Assembly (NCBI GenBank): GCA_025934435.1
Contig: JAICYB010000038.1
Location: forward strand, 1 to 32,192
Length of the DNA stretch: 32,192 nt
From: Actinomycetes bacterium
GTDB lineage: Bacteria > Actinomycetota > JAICYB01
Direction of reading: 5' to 3'
Of the stretch, positions 1 to 7,764 are shown piece after piece. Below the pieces are notes generated by a model. It was given only the letters and a program-made list of their open reading frames with translations, had not been told where the DNA came from and did no database searches. Position 1 is the first letter of the stretch, and every line of letters begins with the position of its first letter. The position numbers were made by a program, and so were the translations under genes.

Positions 1-91
1 CGCATCATCGTGAGTCACAGGCGGCGCTCCTCTCTGCTCGTCTTGCCGGACAAGCAGCAGGATGCGTCGCCTGTGCTGTTAGGACGAGGAA

Positions 92-109
92 CTACCGAGG
101 TGTCGGTAG
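92..109 (-). terminator. Hairpin downstream of the lipase gene
   Basis: A perfect 7-bp stem (CTACCGA / TCGGTAG) with a 4-nt loop lies about 20 nt past the stop of the minus-strand lipase gene. On the minus strand the sequence after the stem is TTCCTCG, so there is no real T tract. It may be a weak or factor-dependent terminator. The rest of positions 1-128 holds no gene I can support. Confidence 0.35.
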
Positions 110-128
110 GACTCGGAGAGAAAACACC

Positions 129-1064
129 CTAACCGGCGGCGTACGTCTTGAGCGGAGGTTCGCTCGTCGTGTCCTTGTACGCCGGTGGGTGCTGCGCGTA
201 GGCCAGGAACGCTTGGACGCCGGCTTGATAGTCGGTCCCGTCCATCGACACCTTCAGGCACGTCGTCTTCGAGATGCGCGACGGATCCGCGGGCCCGGCA
301 TGCGTGAACGCGTCGACCACGATCGCGAAGGCGACGGCATCGGCGGTGCTGATCGCGATGTGATCGGTGGGCCGTCCGGGGCAGATGTCTTGGATCCTGA
401 TGTTGGACGCGCCCGCGAGCGCGGACGTCGACTGCGGGAGCTGCGGCTCGACCAACTCGTCGGTATCCGTGAACGTGCTCGTGTACGAGATGTCCCCGGG
501 TGTCTCGTCACCGGCGTTGAGCGCGGTGATGAACTGCGAGCCCGGCGCCATCTGCCAACACGAGGCGAAGCAATGCCCGAACGTCTTCGAGCCGGACGCA
601 ACCGACGTGCCGTGGTTCGGCGATGCGTTCATGACGACGTCGTCGAGATCGGCCTGGACGTCCGGCCACCACTTCGCCGCCCAACGCTCCTCCAGTCCAC
701 CCTGGCTCACGCCGAGCATGTCGACCTTGCCGCCCGTCGCGTCGTGGATCGCACGGATCGCGTAGACGACGTATTCGCTCGATACCTGGATGTCGCCCAT
801 GGACCCGTCCGGCATGTCGACGTAACAGACGTCGAAGCCGAGCTTCTGCAGCGCCGGCAGGTAGTTCCACCCGAAGTTCACCTTGCCGTCGGCGAAGGTG
901 CCGTGGACGAGCAACACGGGCTCGTGCGCGGGGTGCGTGAACGACGCCGGACAGTGCAGCGCCGCGGCGAGTGTCGCGTCCGGCACGTCGAGCGCCGGTC
1001 CCGTATCGGCAGACGCCACCCCTGGCACGAGCAACAGCAGGAGGAGCAGCGCGACGAACTTCAT
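129..1064 (-). CDS. Secreted CalB-like lipase (alpha/beta hydrolase)
   Basis: A 311-aa exported alpha/beta-hydrolase, probably a lipase or esterase acting outside the cytoplasm. The first ~19 residues form a signal peptide (Lys3, then a Leu-rich core, ending near VASA). LLVHGTF (51-57) is the usual oxyanion-region strand. GVSQGG (118-123) carries the nucleophile Ser120. TDELVEPQ (201-208) and PTDHIAIS (232-239) resemble the segments holding the catalytic Asp and His of Candida antarctica lipase B, suggesting Asp202 and His235. Six cysteines fit disulfides in a secreted protein. The ATG at 1064 directly follows the stop codon of the upstream gene, so the two are probably co-transcribed and coupled. 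Family assignment is strong; the natural substrate is unknown. Confidence 0.85.
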   Translation of the reverse strand: MKFVALLLLLLLVPGVASADTGPALDVPDATLAAALHCPASFTHPAHEPVLLVHGTFADGKVNFGWNYLPALQKLGFDVCYVDMPDGSMGDIQVSSEYVVYAIRAIHDATGGKVDMLGVSQGGLEERWAAKWWPDVQADLDDVVMNASPNHGTSVASGSKTFGHCFASCWQMAPGSQFITALNAGDETPGDISYTSTFTDTDELVEPQLPQSTSALAGASNIRIQDICPGRPTDHIAISTADAVAFAIVVDAFTHAGPADPSRISKTTCLKVSMDGTDYQAGVQAFLAYAQHPPAYKDTTSEPPLKTYAAG

Positions 1065-2246
1065 CTACCGGCCCCGGCCGAGCTGTTGCAGGGCGAACCG
1101 GTCGCAGGCCGTTTCCGCGGCGCTTCGCTTGCCGCGGATCTCGCGGAGATACCAGTGGTAGTACTCATGGAGGTAGAGGTACCGGATCAGCTCGTCCGGA
1201 CGTTCGAACCGCAGCATCCTCCAATACCACCTGAATCGCATCTTCCCACGACGCGGCTTCCGTAACCGTTTCGCACGGTACGGCACCGGCTCGCTGAACG
1301 CCCTGAAAGGTACCGGCACCTGGATCGTGATGCGCTTCGCGTTGAACTCGCAGTAGGCGGCGACGTGCGGATGCTTCTTGTAACGGAGCGGCTTGACGAC
1401 GACTTCATAGCCCGTGGCCATCGGCAAGCCGGACAGAACGCGCTCGACGCGGGCGGGCGTCCACCCGGGAAGATCGCGCACGCGGATCGGCATCGACCCC
1501 GTCCGGGGGCCGGGCACGCGCGCGACGAGCACCATCGACCGCGGGGACCGGGCGCGCGCCGGGTGCATCGTCCGGAGTCGGCGGGCAACGGTCTGATCCT
1601 GCGGTGTCCCCGACCACCGCGCGATGCGCGCGAGGAACTCGGGATCGTGGTCGACCGGACGCGAGCGTCCGAGCCACTCGGCGACCTCACACCCGAGCTC
1701 TTCCAACGTCTTCGTGACGTCGGCGACGCCGTAGCTCCGCCGCAGGGCGACGAACTGGCGAAGCAGGCTCTCGCGCGGAAGGCCTCGCGTCCGGACGCGC
1801 GTCCCGTTCTTGCGCGCCACCAGCTCGATCACGATCGTCCCGCCGGGCATCGTCACACGGAAGAGTTCCCGGACGAACCGCTCCGGGTCGTCCACGAAAC
1901 GGACCACGTCCGTCGCGACGACCACGTCGAAGGCCTGATCGATGAACGGGAGCGCGAGAGCGTCGCCGGTCAGCGCCCGAACGCCACGACGAAGGCTCGC
2001 GCGATCCACCATCCCGTCGGCGAGATCGATGCCGACGACCTTGCCGAGACGCTTGCCCCGCGCGGCAGCTTCGGCGCGGATGTTCTTGAGGACGAACCCC
2101 GTGCCGCACCCGACGTCGAGGACCCGGCCCCCGACACGCGCATTGCGCACGACGCGGCGCGCGATACGAGCGCCTCGGTCGGGATCGTCCTTCCAAACGG
2201 GAGCGAGATCGCTGAAAACATCTCCGGCGTACAAACGCTCCGTCAT
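1065..2246 (-). CDS. SAM methyltransferase fused to a C-terminal HEXXH zincin-like domain
   Basis: A 393-aa two-part protein. Residues ~1-170 are a class I SAM-dependent methyltransferase of the UbiE/Methyltransf_11 type: motif I VLDVGCGTG at 42-50, an acidic GIDLADG segment, and a D-VVATDVVRF motif. After a linker, residues ~250-393 form a basic, aromatic-rich domain ending in HEYYH (360-364), followed 14 residues later by Glu378 in AAETACDRFA. HEXXH plus a downstream Glu is the zinc-binding layout of gluzincin-like peptidases, so this part may be a small metalloprotease or zinc-binding domain. The methyl acceptor is unknown. Transcription is divergent from the kinase gene. The start is ATG at 2246 with TACACT 9 nt upstream and no Shine-Dalgarno. 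The methyltransferase call is firm; peptidase activity is inference. Confidence 0.8.
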   Translation of the reverse strand: MTERLYAGDVFSDLAPVWKDDPDRGARIARRVVRNARVGGRVLDVGCGTGFVLKNIRAEAAARGKRLGKVVGIDLADGMVDRASLRRGVRALTGDALALPFIDQAFDVVVATDVVRFVDDPERFVRELFRVTMPGGTIVIELVARKNGTRVRTRGLPRESLLRQFVALRRSYGVADVTKTLEELGCEVAEWLGRSRPVDHDPEFLARIARWSGTPQDQTVARRLRTMHPARARSPRSMVLVARVPGPRTGSMPIRVRDLPGWTPARVERVLSGLPMATGYEVVVKPLRYKKHPHVAAYCEFNAKRITIQVPVPFRAFSEPVPYRAKRLRKPRRGKMRFRWYWRMLRFERPDELIRYLYLHEYYHWYLREIRGKRSAAETACDRFALQQLGRGR

Positions 2247-2255
2247 GGGTGCATG

Positions 2256-2261
2256 AGTGTA
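2256..2261 (-). promoter_or_regulatory. -10-like hexamer TACACT for the methyltransferase-zincin gene
   Basis: TACACT (minus strand, TANNNT) ends 9 nt before the ATG at 2246. No Shine-Dalgarno is present, so the transcript would have only a very short leader. No convincing -35 box is visible. Confidence 0.35.
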
Positions 2262-2297
2262 CGACGTGTTCGTTACGCGCGGATGACCTTCTATGCC

Positions 2298-2303
2298 TAG
2301 ACT
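2298..2303 (+). promoter_or_regulatory. -10-like hexamer TAGACT for the Ser/Thr kinase gene
   Basis: TAGACT ends 9 nt before the ATG at 2313, mirroring the divergent minus-strand site 37 nt away. There is no Shine-Dalgarno in front of the kinase start. Confidence 0.4.
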
Positions 2304-2312
2304 GCCGAACTG

Positions 2313-3521
2313 ATGGCCGAAAGAACCATCGCCGGACGATACGAACTCAAGTCGCGCATCGGTTCAGGCGGCATGGGCACGGTTTGGCTCGCCCACGACA
2401 TGGCGCTCGACCGAGATGTTGCCGTCAAGATGCTCCACGAAGGGCTCGCCGCGGACGCATCGTTCGCGGAACGGTTCCGTCGCGAGGCGCTCGCCGCCGC
2501 CAAGCTCTCGCACCCGAACATCGTGACGGTCTACGACGCGGGCGAAGGTCAGGACGGCGGCGTTCCCTTCATCGTCATGGAGTTCGTCGGCGGCGAGTCG
2601 CTCTCGAGCGTGCTCCGGCGTCAGGGCCCGCTCCCCGTCGAGGACACCGTTCGCATCGGGAGGGCGATGTGCGCCGGCCTCGCACACGCGCACGCGCGGG
2701 GCCTCGTCCATCGCGACATGAAGCCGGGGAACGTCCTGTTCGACGCGGAAACGAAGGAAGCGAAAGTCGTCGACTTCGGCATCGCCAAAGGCATGGAGGA
2801 CACCGCCGGCCTCACCCGGACGAGCGGCCTCATCGGAACGGCCGCCTACCTCTCGCCGGAGCAGGTCTCGGGGAAGCCGGCGACCGCCGCGTCGGACGTC
2901 TACGCCGTCGGGTGTCTGCTCTACGCCTGCCTCACCGGCGAGCCCCCGTTCGCCGGGGACACGGCGGTGGCCATCGCGATGAAGCACCTGCGCGATCCCG
3001 TGGCGTCGCTGCGCGAGCGGAGGCCGGACGTCCCGCCGGCGCTCGAAGCGGTGATCATGCACGCGCTCGAAAAAGATCCGTCCAAACGTTTCGGTTCCGC
3101 GCTCGAGATGGACGCAGCCCTCGCGGCAACCGGGCTCGACCGTCAGACGGCGACCGCGCCGACGGTCGTCCAGACGCGTCCGGTGGCGGCGCCGGCGCGT
3201 TCGTCGACGGAGGTGGTGCAGCGTCCGGCGCGGCGGCGTCCCAGCACGCGCGCGCTCGCGGCCGTCACGGCCTTCCTGCTGACGGCGGCCGTCGCGGCGC
3301 TGATCGTCCTGTACCTGCAGAACCGCAGCACGGGCACCTCGCTCAACGGGAACCTCCCGTCGCCCTCGACGGTCTTCGACTCCGGCGGCGGCACCACCGG
3401 CGGCCTCGGGAGCTCGGCTCCCGCGACGACGTCGCCCGTGCGCACCGCAACCCCGGCGAACACGCCGCGGACGCCGAACCCGTGCCCGTTGAGCCTTCCC
3501 GGGATCCACTGCAACCCGTAG
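2313..3521 (+). CDS. Membrane-anchored Ser/Thr protein kinase (PknB-like, no PASTA)
   Basis: A 402-aa eukaryotic-type protein kinase. The kinase domain (about 10-270) has the Gly loop GSGGMG (17-22), VAVK with Lys39, the catalytic loop HRDMKPGN (Asp135), DFG (154-156) and GTAAYLSPEQ at the end of the activation segment. Thr168 and Thr170 in LTRT are candidate autophosphorylation sites. A proline/arginine-rich juxtamembrane stretch leads to one transmembrane helix (about 314-335). The remaining ~65 residues are outside the cell, rich in Ser, Thr, Pro and Gly, and end with two cysteines (391 and 400). There are no PASTA repeats, so muropeptide sensing of the PknB kind is not indicated. No cognate phosphatase is next to it. 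The cassette that follows may or may not be under its control. Confidence 0.93.
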   Translation: MAERTIAGRYELKSRIGSGGMGTVWLAHDMALDRDVAVKMLHEGLAADASFAERFRREALAAAKLSHPNIVTVYDAGEGQDGGVPFIVMEFVGGESLSSVLRRQGPLPVEDTVRIGRAMCAGLAHAHARGLVHRDMKPGNVLFDAETKEAKVVDFGIAKGMEDTAGLTRTSGLIGTAAYLSPEQVSGKPATAASDVYAVGCLLYACLTGEPPFAGDTAVAIAMKHLRDPVASLRERRPDVPPALEAVIMHALEKDPSKRFGSALEMDAALAATGLDRQTATAPTVVQTRPVAAPARSSTEVVQRPARRRPSTRALAAVTAFLLTAAVAALIVLYLQNRSTGTSLNGNLPSPSTVFDSGGGTTGGLGSSAPATTSPVRTATPANTPRTPNPCPLSLPGIHCNP

Positions 3522-3560
3522 AACAACCGGTTTGACCTGCGGGTCTAGCTAGGGCACCGT

Positions 3561-3566
3561 TAACGT
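3561..3566 (+). promoter_or_regulatory. -10-like hexamer TAACGT for the GT4 cassette
   Basis: TAACGT ends 5 nt before the ATG at 3572. A TTGACC at 3532-3537 is too far away (23-nt spacer) to pair with it in a normal sigma-70 promoter. No Shine-Dalgarno is present. Confidence 0.3.
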
Positions 3567-3571
3567 CCCAC

Positions 3572-4828
3572 ATGAACACACCCCCCCTTCGCATCGCTCT
3601 GCTCATCTACCGCGGCAACCCGCATTCGGGCGGCCAAGGGGTCTACACCCGCTACCTCGCGAAGGAACTCGGCGAGCTGGGGCACACCGTCGAGGTCGTG
3701 TCGGGACCGCCCTATCCCGAGGTCGAACAGGACGGCACCGTCCTGCACCGCCTCGAAGGAATGGACCTGTATCGTCCGGAGCGTCCGTTCCGGCCGCACC
3801 GGTTCCCGCGCGACCGCTACGACTGGCTCGAGCTCGGGATCATGTCGACGGGTGCGTTCGCCGAGCCGCGCCCGTGGAGCCTCCGGGCCAACAAGTGGAT
3901 GGCCGAGAACGCTCACCGTTTCGACATCGTCCACGACAACCAGTGCCTCGGCACGGGCATGGTGAAGATGGCAAAGCGCATGCCGCTTATCGCGACCGTG
4001 CATCACCCGATCACCGTCGACAAGCGACTCGAGCTCGCCGAGTTCCGCAACCCGTGGAAGCGATTCACGAAGCACCGCTGGTACTCGTTCCTCGGGATGC
4101 AGCAACGCGTGCTGCGCAAGCTGCCGCGTCTCATCACGGTCTCGCAGACGTCGCGCACGGACATCATCGACCAGTTCGGTGTCGCGCCCGACCGGATCGA
4201 CGTCGTTCCCGTCGGCGTGGATCAGGACATCTTCCGGCCGCAGCCGGAGATCGCGTCCATCCCCGGCCGGCTTCTGGCCGTCATCTCGTCCGACGTCCCG
4301 CTGAAGGGTCTCGCCTATCTCCTCGAAGCCGTCGCGAAGCTGCGCACGGAGGCACCGCACGCGCACCTCGTCGTGATCGGACGGATGCGTCCGCAGGATC
4401 CGGGACGACGCATCGCCGCCGAGCTCGGCATCGAAGACGCCGTCACCTTCACCGGCAACATCTCCTACGAAGAGATGCTGCGCCTGTACGGCGAGGCCGA
4501 GATCGCCGTCGTGCCTTCCTTGTACGAAGGCTTCTCGCTTCCGGCGATCCAGGCGATGGCCGCCGGCTTGCCCCTCGTCTGTACACGCGCCGGAGCCGTT
4601 CCCGAAGTCGCCGGTACCGACGGAGAAACCGCGCTCATCGTGCAACCGGGCGATGCCGCGGCACTCGCCGGCGCGATCAAGACGCTGCTCGAATCACCGG
4701 AGCTTCGGACGAAGCTCTCCACCAATGCGCGCGCGCGCGTGCTCGACAAGTTCACCTGGGCGGCGTGCGCGAAGGGCACCGCCGAGCAATACCAGATCGC
4801 GATCGAGAGGTACCGTGCTCACGCTTGA
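3572..4828 (+). CDS. Glycosyltransferase family 4 protein
   Basis: A 418-aa retaining GT4 glycosyltransferase with GT-B fold. The N-terminal half has the acceptor-side loop GGQGVYTRYLA (20-30) and LGHTVEVV. The C-terminal half has VPVGVDQDIFRP (212-223), VVIGRM, the TFTGNISYEEM segment and YEGFSLPAIQAMAAG (318-332). In most GT4 enzymes the last segment is an E-x7-E motif. Here the second position is Gln (Glu319, Gln327), so nucleotide-sugar binding may differ. There is no signal peptide, so it acts in the cytoplasm. It heads a three-gene unit and its stop overlaps the next start by 14 bp. Donor and acceptor cannot be read from sequence. The neighbouring methyltransferase and toroid genes suggest a modified glycoconjugate or lipid. 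Confidence 0.92.
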   Translation: MNTPPLRIALLIYRGNPHSGGQGVYTRYLAKELGELGHTVEVVSGPPYPEVEQDGTVLHRLEGMDLYRPERPFRPHRFPRDRYDWLELGIMSTGAFAEPRPWSLRANKWMAENAHRFDIVHDNQCLGTGMVKMAKRMPLIATVHHPITVDKRLELAEFRNPWKRFTKHRWYSFLGMQQRVLRKLPRLITVSQTSRTDIIDQFGVAPDRIDVVPVGVDQDIFRPQPEIASIPGRLLAVISSDVPLKGLAYLLEAVAKLRTEAPHAHLVVIGRMRPQDPGRRIAAELGIEDAVTFTGNISYEEMLRLYGEAEIAVVPSLYEGFSLPAIQAMAAGLPLVCTRAGAVPEVAGTDGETALIVQPGDAAALAGAIKTLLESPELRTKLSTNARARVLDKFTWAACAKGTAEQYQIAIERYRAHA

Positions 4829-5546
4829 TTACGACCGGCTCGGTGTCGGGCCGGGCGATGTCGTCCTCGACATCGGCTGCGGCTTCGGCCGCCACTCCTA
4901 CGAAGCGATCCGTCGCGGCGCCAAGGTCGTTGCGTTCGACCTCGCGTACGACGAGGTGCACAAGACGCTCGGAACGTTCCGCGCGATGGCCGACGACGAA
5001 CCACTCGCGCCGTCCGCGCACGGGAGCTCCGTCCAAGGAAACACCTTGCATCTCCCCTTCCCGGACGAAACGTTCGATCGCGTCATGGCGTCCGAAGTCT
5101 TCGAGCACATCCCCGACGACCACGTCGGTCTCGCCGAGGTCTTCCGCGTGTTGAAACCGGGCGGCACCTTCGCGATCACGGTCCCGCGCTTCGGGCAGGA
5201 GATGGTCTGCTGGGGATTGTCCAACGAGTACCACAACACGCCCGGGGGCCACGTCCGGATCTACCGCCAGCGACAGCTCGAAGGACGACTCCGCGACGCG
5301 GGTCTCGAACCGCAAGGCATCGGTTTCGCGCACGCACTCCATACGCCGTACTGGTGGCTGCGCTGCCTCGTGGGACCGAAGAACGATCGCAATCCATTCG
5401 TGCGGGGATACAAGTCGTTCCTGGAGTGGGACATCATGTCCGGTCCTCCACTCGTGCGGCGCACCGAGCGTTTGCTGAATCCGATCCTCGGCAAGAGTCT
5501 CGTCGTGTACAGCCGCAAACCCGAGCTCGTACATGCTCACGTCTGA
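4815..5546 (+). CDS. Class I SAM-dependent methyltransferase
   Basis: A 243-aa methyltransferase. Motif I VVLDIGCGFGRHS sits at ~16-28, an acidic VVAFDLAYDEV segment follows, then LPFPDETFDRVMASEVFEHI and the motif III-like LKPGGTFAITVPR. This is the Methyltransf_11 pattern. The C-terminal third is rich in aromatics (TPYWWLRCL) and may contact a hydrophobic acceptor. I chose the GTG at 4815 because GAGAGG lies 4 nt upstream and the protein then starts just before motif I, as family members do. An open frame continues upstream to 4653 but that part translates to Arg/Ser-rich shadow sequence. It overlaps the glycosyltransferase by 14 bp and the next gene by 14 bp, so the three are almost certainly co-translated. 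Confidence 0.9.
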   Translation: MLTLDYDRLGVGPGDVVLDIGCGFGRHSYEAIRRGAKVVAFDLAYDEVHKTLGTFRAMADDEPLAPSAHGSSVQGNTLHLPFPDETFDRVMASEVFEHIPDDHVGLAEVFRVLKPGGTFAITVPRFGQEMVCWGLSNEYHNTPGGHVRIYRQRQLEGRLRDAGLEPQGIGFAHALHTPYWWLRCLVGPKNDRNPFVRGYKSFLEWDIMSGPPLVRRTERLLNPILGKSLVVYSRKPELVHAHV

Positions 5547-6597
5547 TCAGGTTCGCGCGACCGCGGACGCGATCGCCGCGCGTCAGCGACCCGATGGCCG
5601 GCTGCCGTGGCACACCGAGCAGCACACCGATCCGTGGAACCACATCGAAGGCGCGATGGGCCTCATGCTCGGCGAACGCTTCGATGCGGCCGACAAGGCC
5701 TTCGAGTGGCTGCTCGGCAGTCAGCGGCCCGATGGCTCGTGGGCGCAGTCCTACGCGTGGGACGGCACCGTCCTCGATCCCGACGCGGACACGAACATGT
5801 GCGCGTACATCGCGTCCGGCGTCTGGTACCGGTTCCTCCTCACGCACGAGCAATCGTTCCTCGACGAGACGTGGAGCGCCGTCGAGAAGGCGATCGACTA
5901 CGTCCTCGATCATCAAGCACCGACCGGAGAGATCGCGTGGATGCATCACGCGAACGGCACCATCGACAAGCGCGCACTGCTGACGGCGTCGTCCTCGATC
6001 TACATGAGCGTTCGCTGCGCGGTCGCCATCGCCGAGGAGATGGGGGTGCAGCGTCCGGACTGGGAGCTCTCGATCGGCCTGCTCGCTCACGCGATCCGCG
6101 AACGCCCCGACCGCTTCTGGCCGAAAGCCCGCTGGTCGATGGACTGGTACTACCCGGTCCTCACGTCGGTCGTCCACGGCGACGCCGCGCAGGCGCGCAT
6201 CGAGTCGAAGTGGAAGACGTTCGTCGTGGACGGGCGCGGGTGCCGATGCGTCGCGGATCGTCCGTGGGTGACGACCGCCGAAACGGTCGAGCTCGTCGTC
6301 GCCCTGCACAACGCGGGACGCATCGAGGACGCCACGCGCTTGTTCGAAGACGTGCAATTCCTCCGTCAAGACGACGGCGCATACCAGGAAGGCTGGGTGT
6401 TCCCCGAAGACGTCTGCTGGCCGGGACGAACCCCTCCGTGGACCGCGGGCTCCGTCCTCCTCGCGAACGACGCGCTGACCGAGACGTCCGCCGCTTGGAA
6501 CATCTTCCGTGGCGACGATCTACCGCAGGGACTCGGCACCGAAGAGGTGCAGGAGCACTTAGCGCAGTCGCACGCGCAGCGTGTTCAGTCCGCGTAA
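5533..6597 (+). CDS. Alpha/alpha-toroid protein (prenyltransferase/squalene-cyclase-repeat-like)
   Basis: A 354-aa cytoplasmic protein of the helical-toroid superfamily that includes squalene-hopene cyclases, protein prenyltransferase beta subunits and six-hairpin glycosidases. Repeated QRPDG-W elements are visible (RQRPDGRLPW near the N terminus, GSQRPDGSWAQSY at ~65-77), like the QW motifs of terpene cyclases. I do not see the DXDD protonation motif of squalene-hopene cyclase, so it may bind or modify an isoprenoid or sugar chain instead of cyclising one. The ATG at 5533 overlaps the methyltransferase by 14 bp. The C-terminal 39 bp overlap the tail of the convergent P450 gene. The fold is moderately certain; the reaction is unknown. 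Confidence 0.75.
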   Translation: MLTSDQVRATADAIAARQRPDGRLPWHTEQHTDPWNHIEGAMGLMLGERFDAADKAFEWLLGSQRPDGSWAQSYAWDGTVLDPDADTNMCAYIASGVWYRFLLTHEQSFLDETWSAVEKAIDYVLDHQAPTGEIAWMHHANGTIDKRALLTASSSIYMSVRCAVAIAEEMGVQRPDWELSIGLLAHAIRERPDRFWPKARWSMDWYYPVLTSVVHGDAAQARIESKWKTFVVDGRGCRCVADRPWVTTAETVELVVALHNAGRIEDATRLFEDVQFLRQDDGAYQEGWVFPEDVCWPGRTPPWTAGSVLLANDALTETSAAWNIFRGDDLPQGLGTEEVQEHLAQSHAQRVQSA

Positions 6598-7719
6598 GAC
6601 GGCAGTCTCGCGCCAGTCGGCTTCGTCCGACAGAAGCGCCATCTTCGGGAAGCACCGCACGAGGGCCGGGACCGCGATGCGTCCTTCGAGACGGGACAGC
6701 TGCGCGCCGATGCAGAAGTGCACGCCGTGGCCGAACGCGACGTGCGGGTTCGGATGGCGCGTCACGTCGAGGGTGTCCGGGTCCTCGAAGACGTCGGGAT
6801 CGCGATTCGCGGCTCCGAGGAGACCGATGACGCTGTCGCCCTGCTTGATCGTCCGGCCCTGCAGCTCCATGTCGGACGCGGCGCTCCGCGAGATGATCTG
6901 CGCCGGGCTCTCGTAACGAAGGAACTCCTCGACGGTTGTGCGTGCCACGTCGTGTTCGAGCACACGCTCGAACTGATCGGGGTTACGCAAGAGCGAAAGC
7001 ATGCCGTTGCCGATGAGGTTGACGGTCGTCTCGTGTCCGGCGAACAACAACGACACGAGCGCGGAGATGATCTCGCCGTCATCGAGCGAGTCGCCGTTCT
7101 CCGTCGTCTGGATCAACTGGGTGATGAGATCGTCCCGCGGCTCGCGGCGACGCTCCGGGACGAGTCCGGCGAAGTACCTCGCCATCTCCGGCCCGGCTTG
7201 CCCACCGAGGCCCTTGTAGGCGTGATCCGTCGACATCGCGAAATCGAGGCCCCACTGGTGGAACTTCTCGTGGTCGGACGCCGGCACACCGAGGATCTCC
7301 GAGATCACCGTCATCGGAAGAGCCCGCGCGAAGCCGGAGATCAGGTCCGCCTCACCGTCGAGGCGTGAGAGCAGGGCACCGACGATCGACTCGATCCGCG
7401 CGCGCATGCCATCGATCACTCGCGGACCGAACGCCTTCGTCGTGAGGTTGCGGTAACGCGTGTGTTGCGGTCCGTCCGATTGGAAGCCGGCCAACCCGTC
7501 GGTGCGCGGACCTCGATACTTGTTCGCCCTCCGCCGGTCGGACGAGAGCCGTTCGTGATCGGAGAAGAAGTTCAAGACGTCGGCGTGACGAGCGAGCACC
7601 CACGACTTGATCACCGGCGAGTAGTGGACGGGATCTTCCTCGCGCAGACGCCGGTACATCGGATAGGGGTCCGTCCGCATCACGGGCAGGAACGGATTGA
7701 ACGTCAGTTCGGCCTGCAC
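6559..7719 (-). CDS. Cytochrome P450
   Basis: A 386-aa soluble bacterial-type P450. Recognisable parts are the I-helix oxygen-activation motif AGHET (227-231), the K-helix ExxR (Glu265, Arg268), and the haem loop FGHGVHFCIGAQLSRLEGR with the axial Cys336. The N terminus (NPFLPVMRTDPYPMYRRLR) is typical of actinobacterial P450s and lacks a membrane anchor. It needs ferredoxin and reductase partners, none of which is in this window. It is the last gene of a minus-strand group (hydrolase, SDR, methyltransferase, P450), 45 bp after the methyltransferase. Its 3' end overlaps the convergent toroid gene by 39 bp. The substrate is unknown. Confidence 0.96.
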   Translation of the reverse strand: MQAELTFNPFLPVMRTDPYPMYRRLREEDPVHYSPVIKSWVLARHADVLNFFSDHERLSSDRRRANKYRGPRTDGLAGFQSDGPQHTRYRNLTTKAFGPRVIDGMRARIESIVGALLSRLDGEADLISGFARALPMTVISEILGVPASDHEKFHQWGLDFAMSTDHAYKGLGGQAGPEMARYFAGLVPERRREPRDDLITQLIQTTENGDSLDDGEIISALVSLLFAGHETTVNLIGNGMLSLLRNPDQFERVLEHDVARTTVEEFLRYESPAQIISRSAASDMELQGRTIKQGDSVIGLLGAANRDPDVFEDPDTLDVTRHPNPHVAFGHGVHFCIGAQLSRLEGRIAVPALVRCFPKMALLSDEADWRETAVLRGLNTLRVRLR

Positions 7720-7764
7720 GAAGCGATGCTACGGCGTTGGATGCGTTCGGAGTCGAGCCGCTCG

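Noticed and set aside
3532..3566. TTGACC plus TAACGT as a classical -35/-10 pair
   Set aside because: The spacer is 23 nt, too long for a standard sigma-70 promoter. Only the -10-like box is retained.
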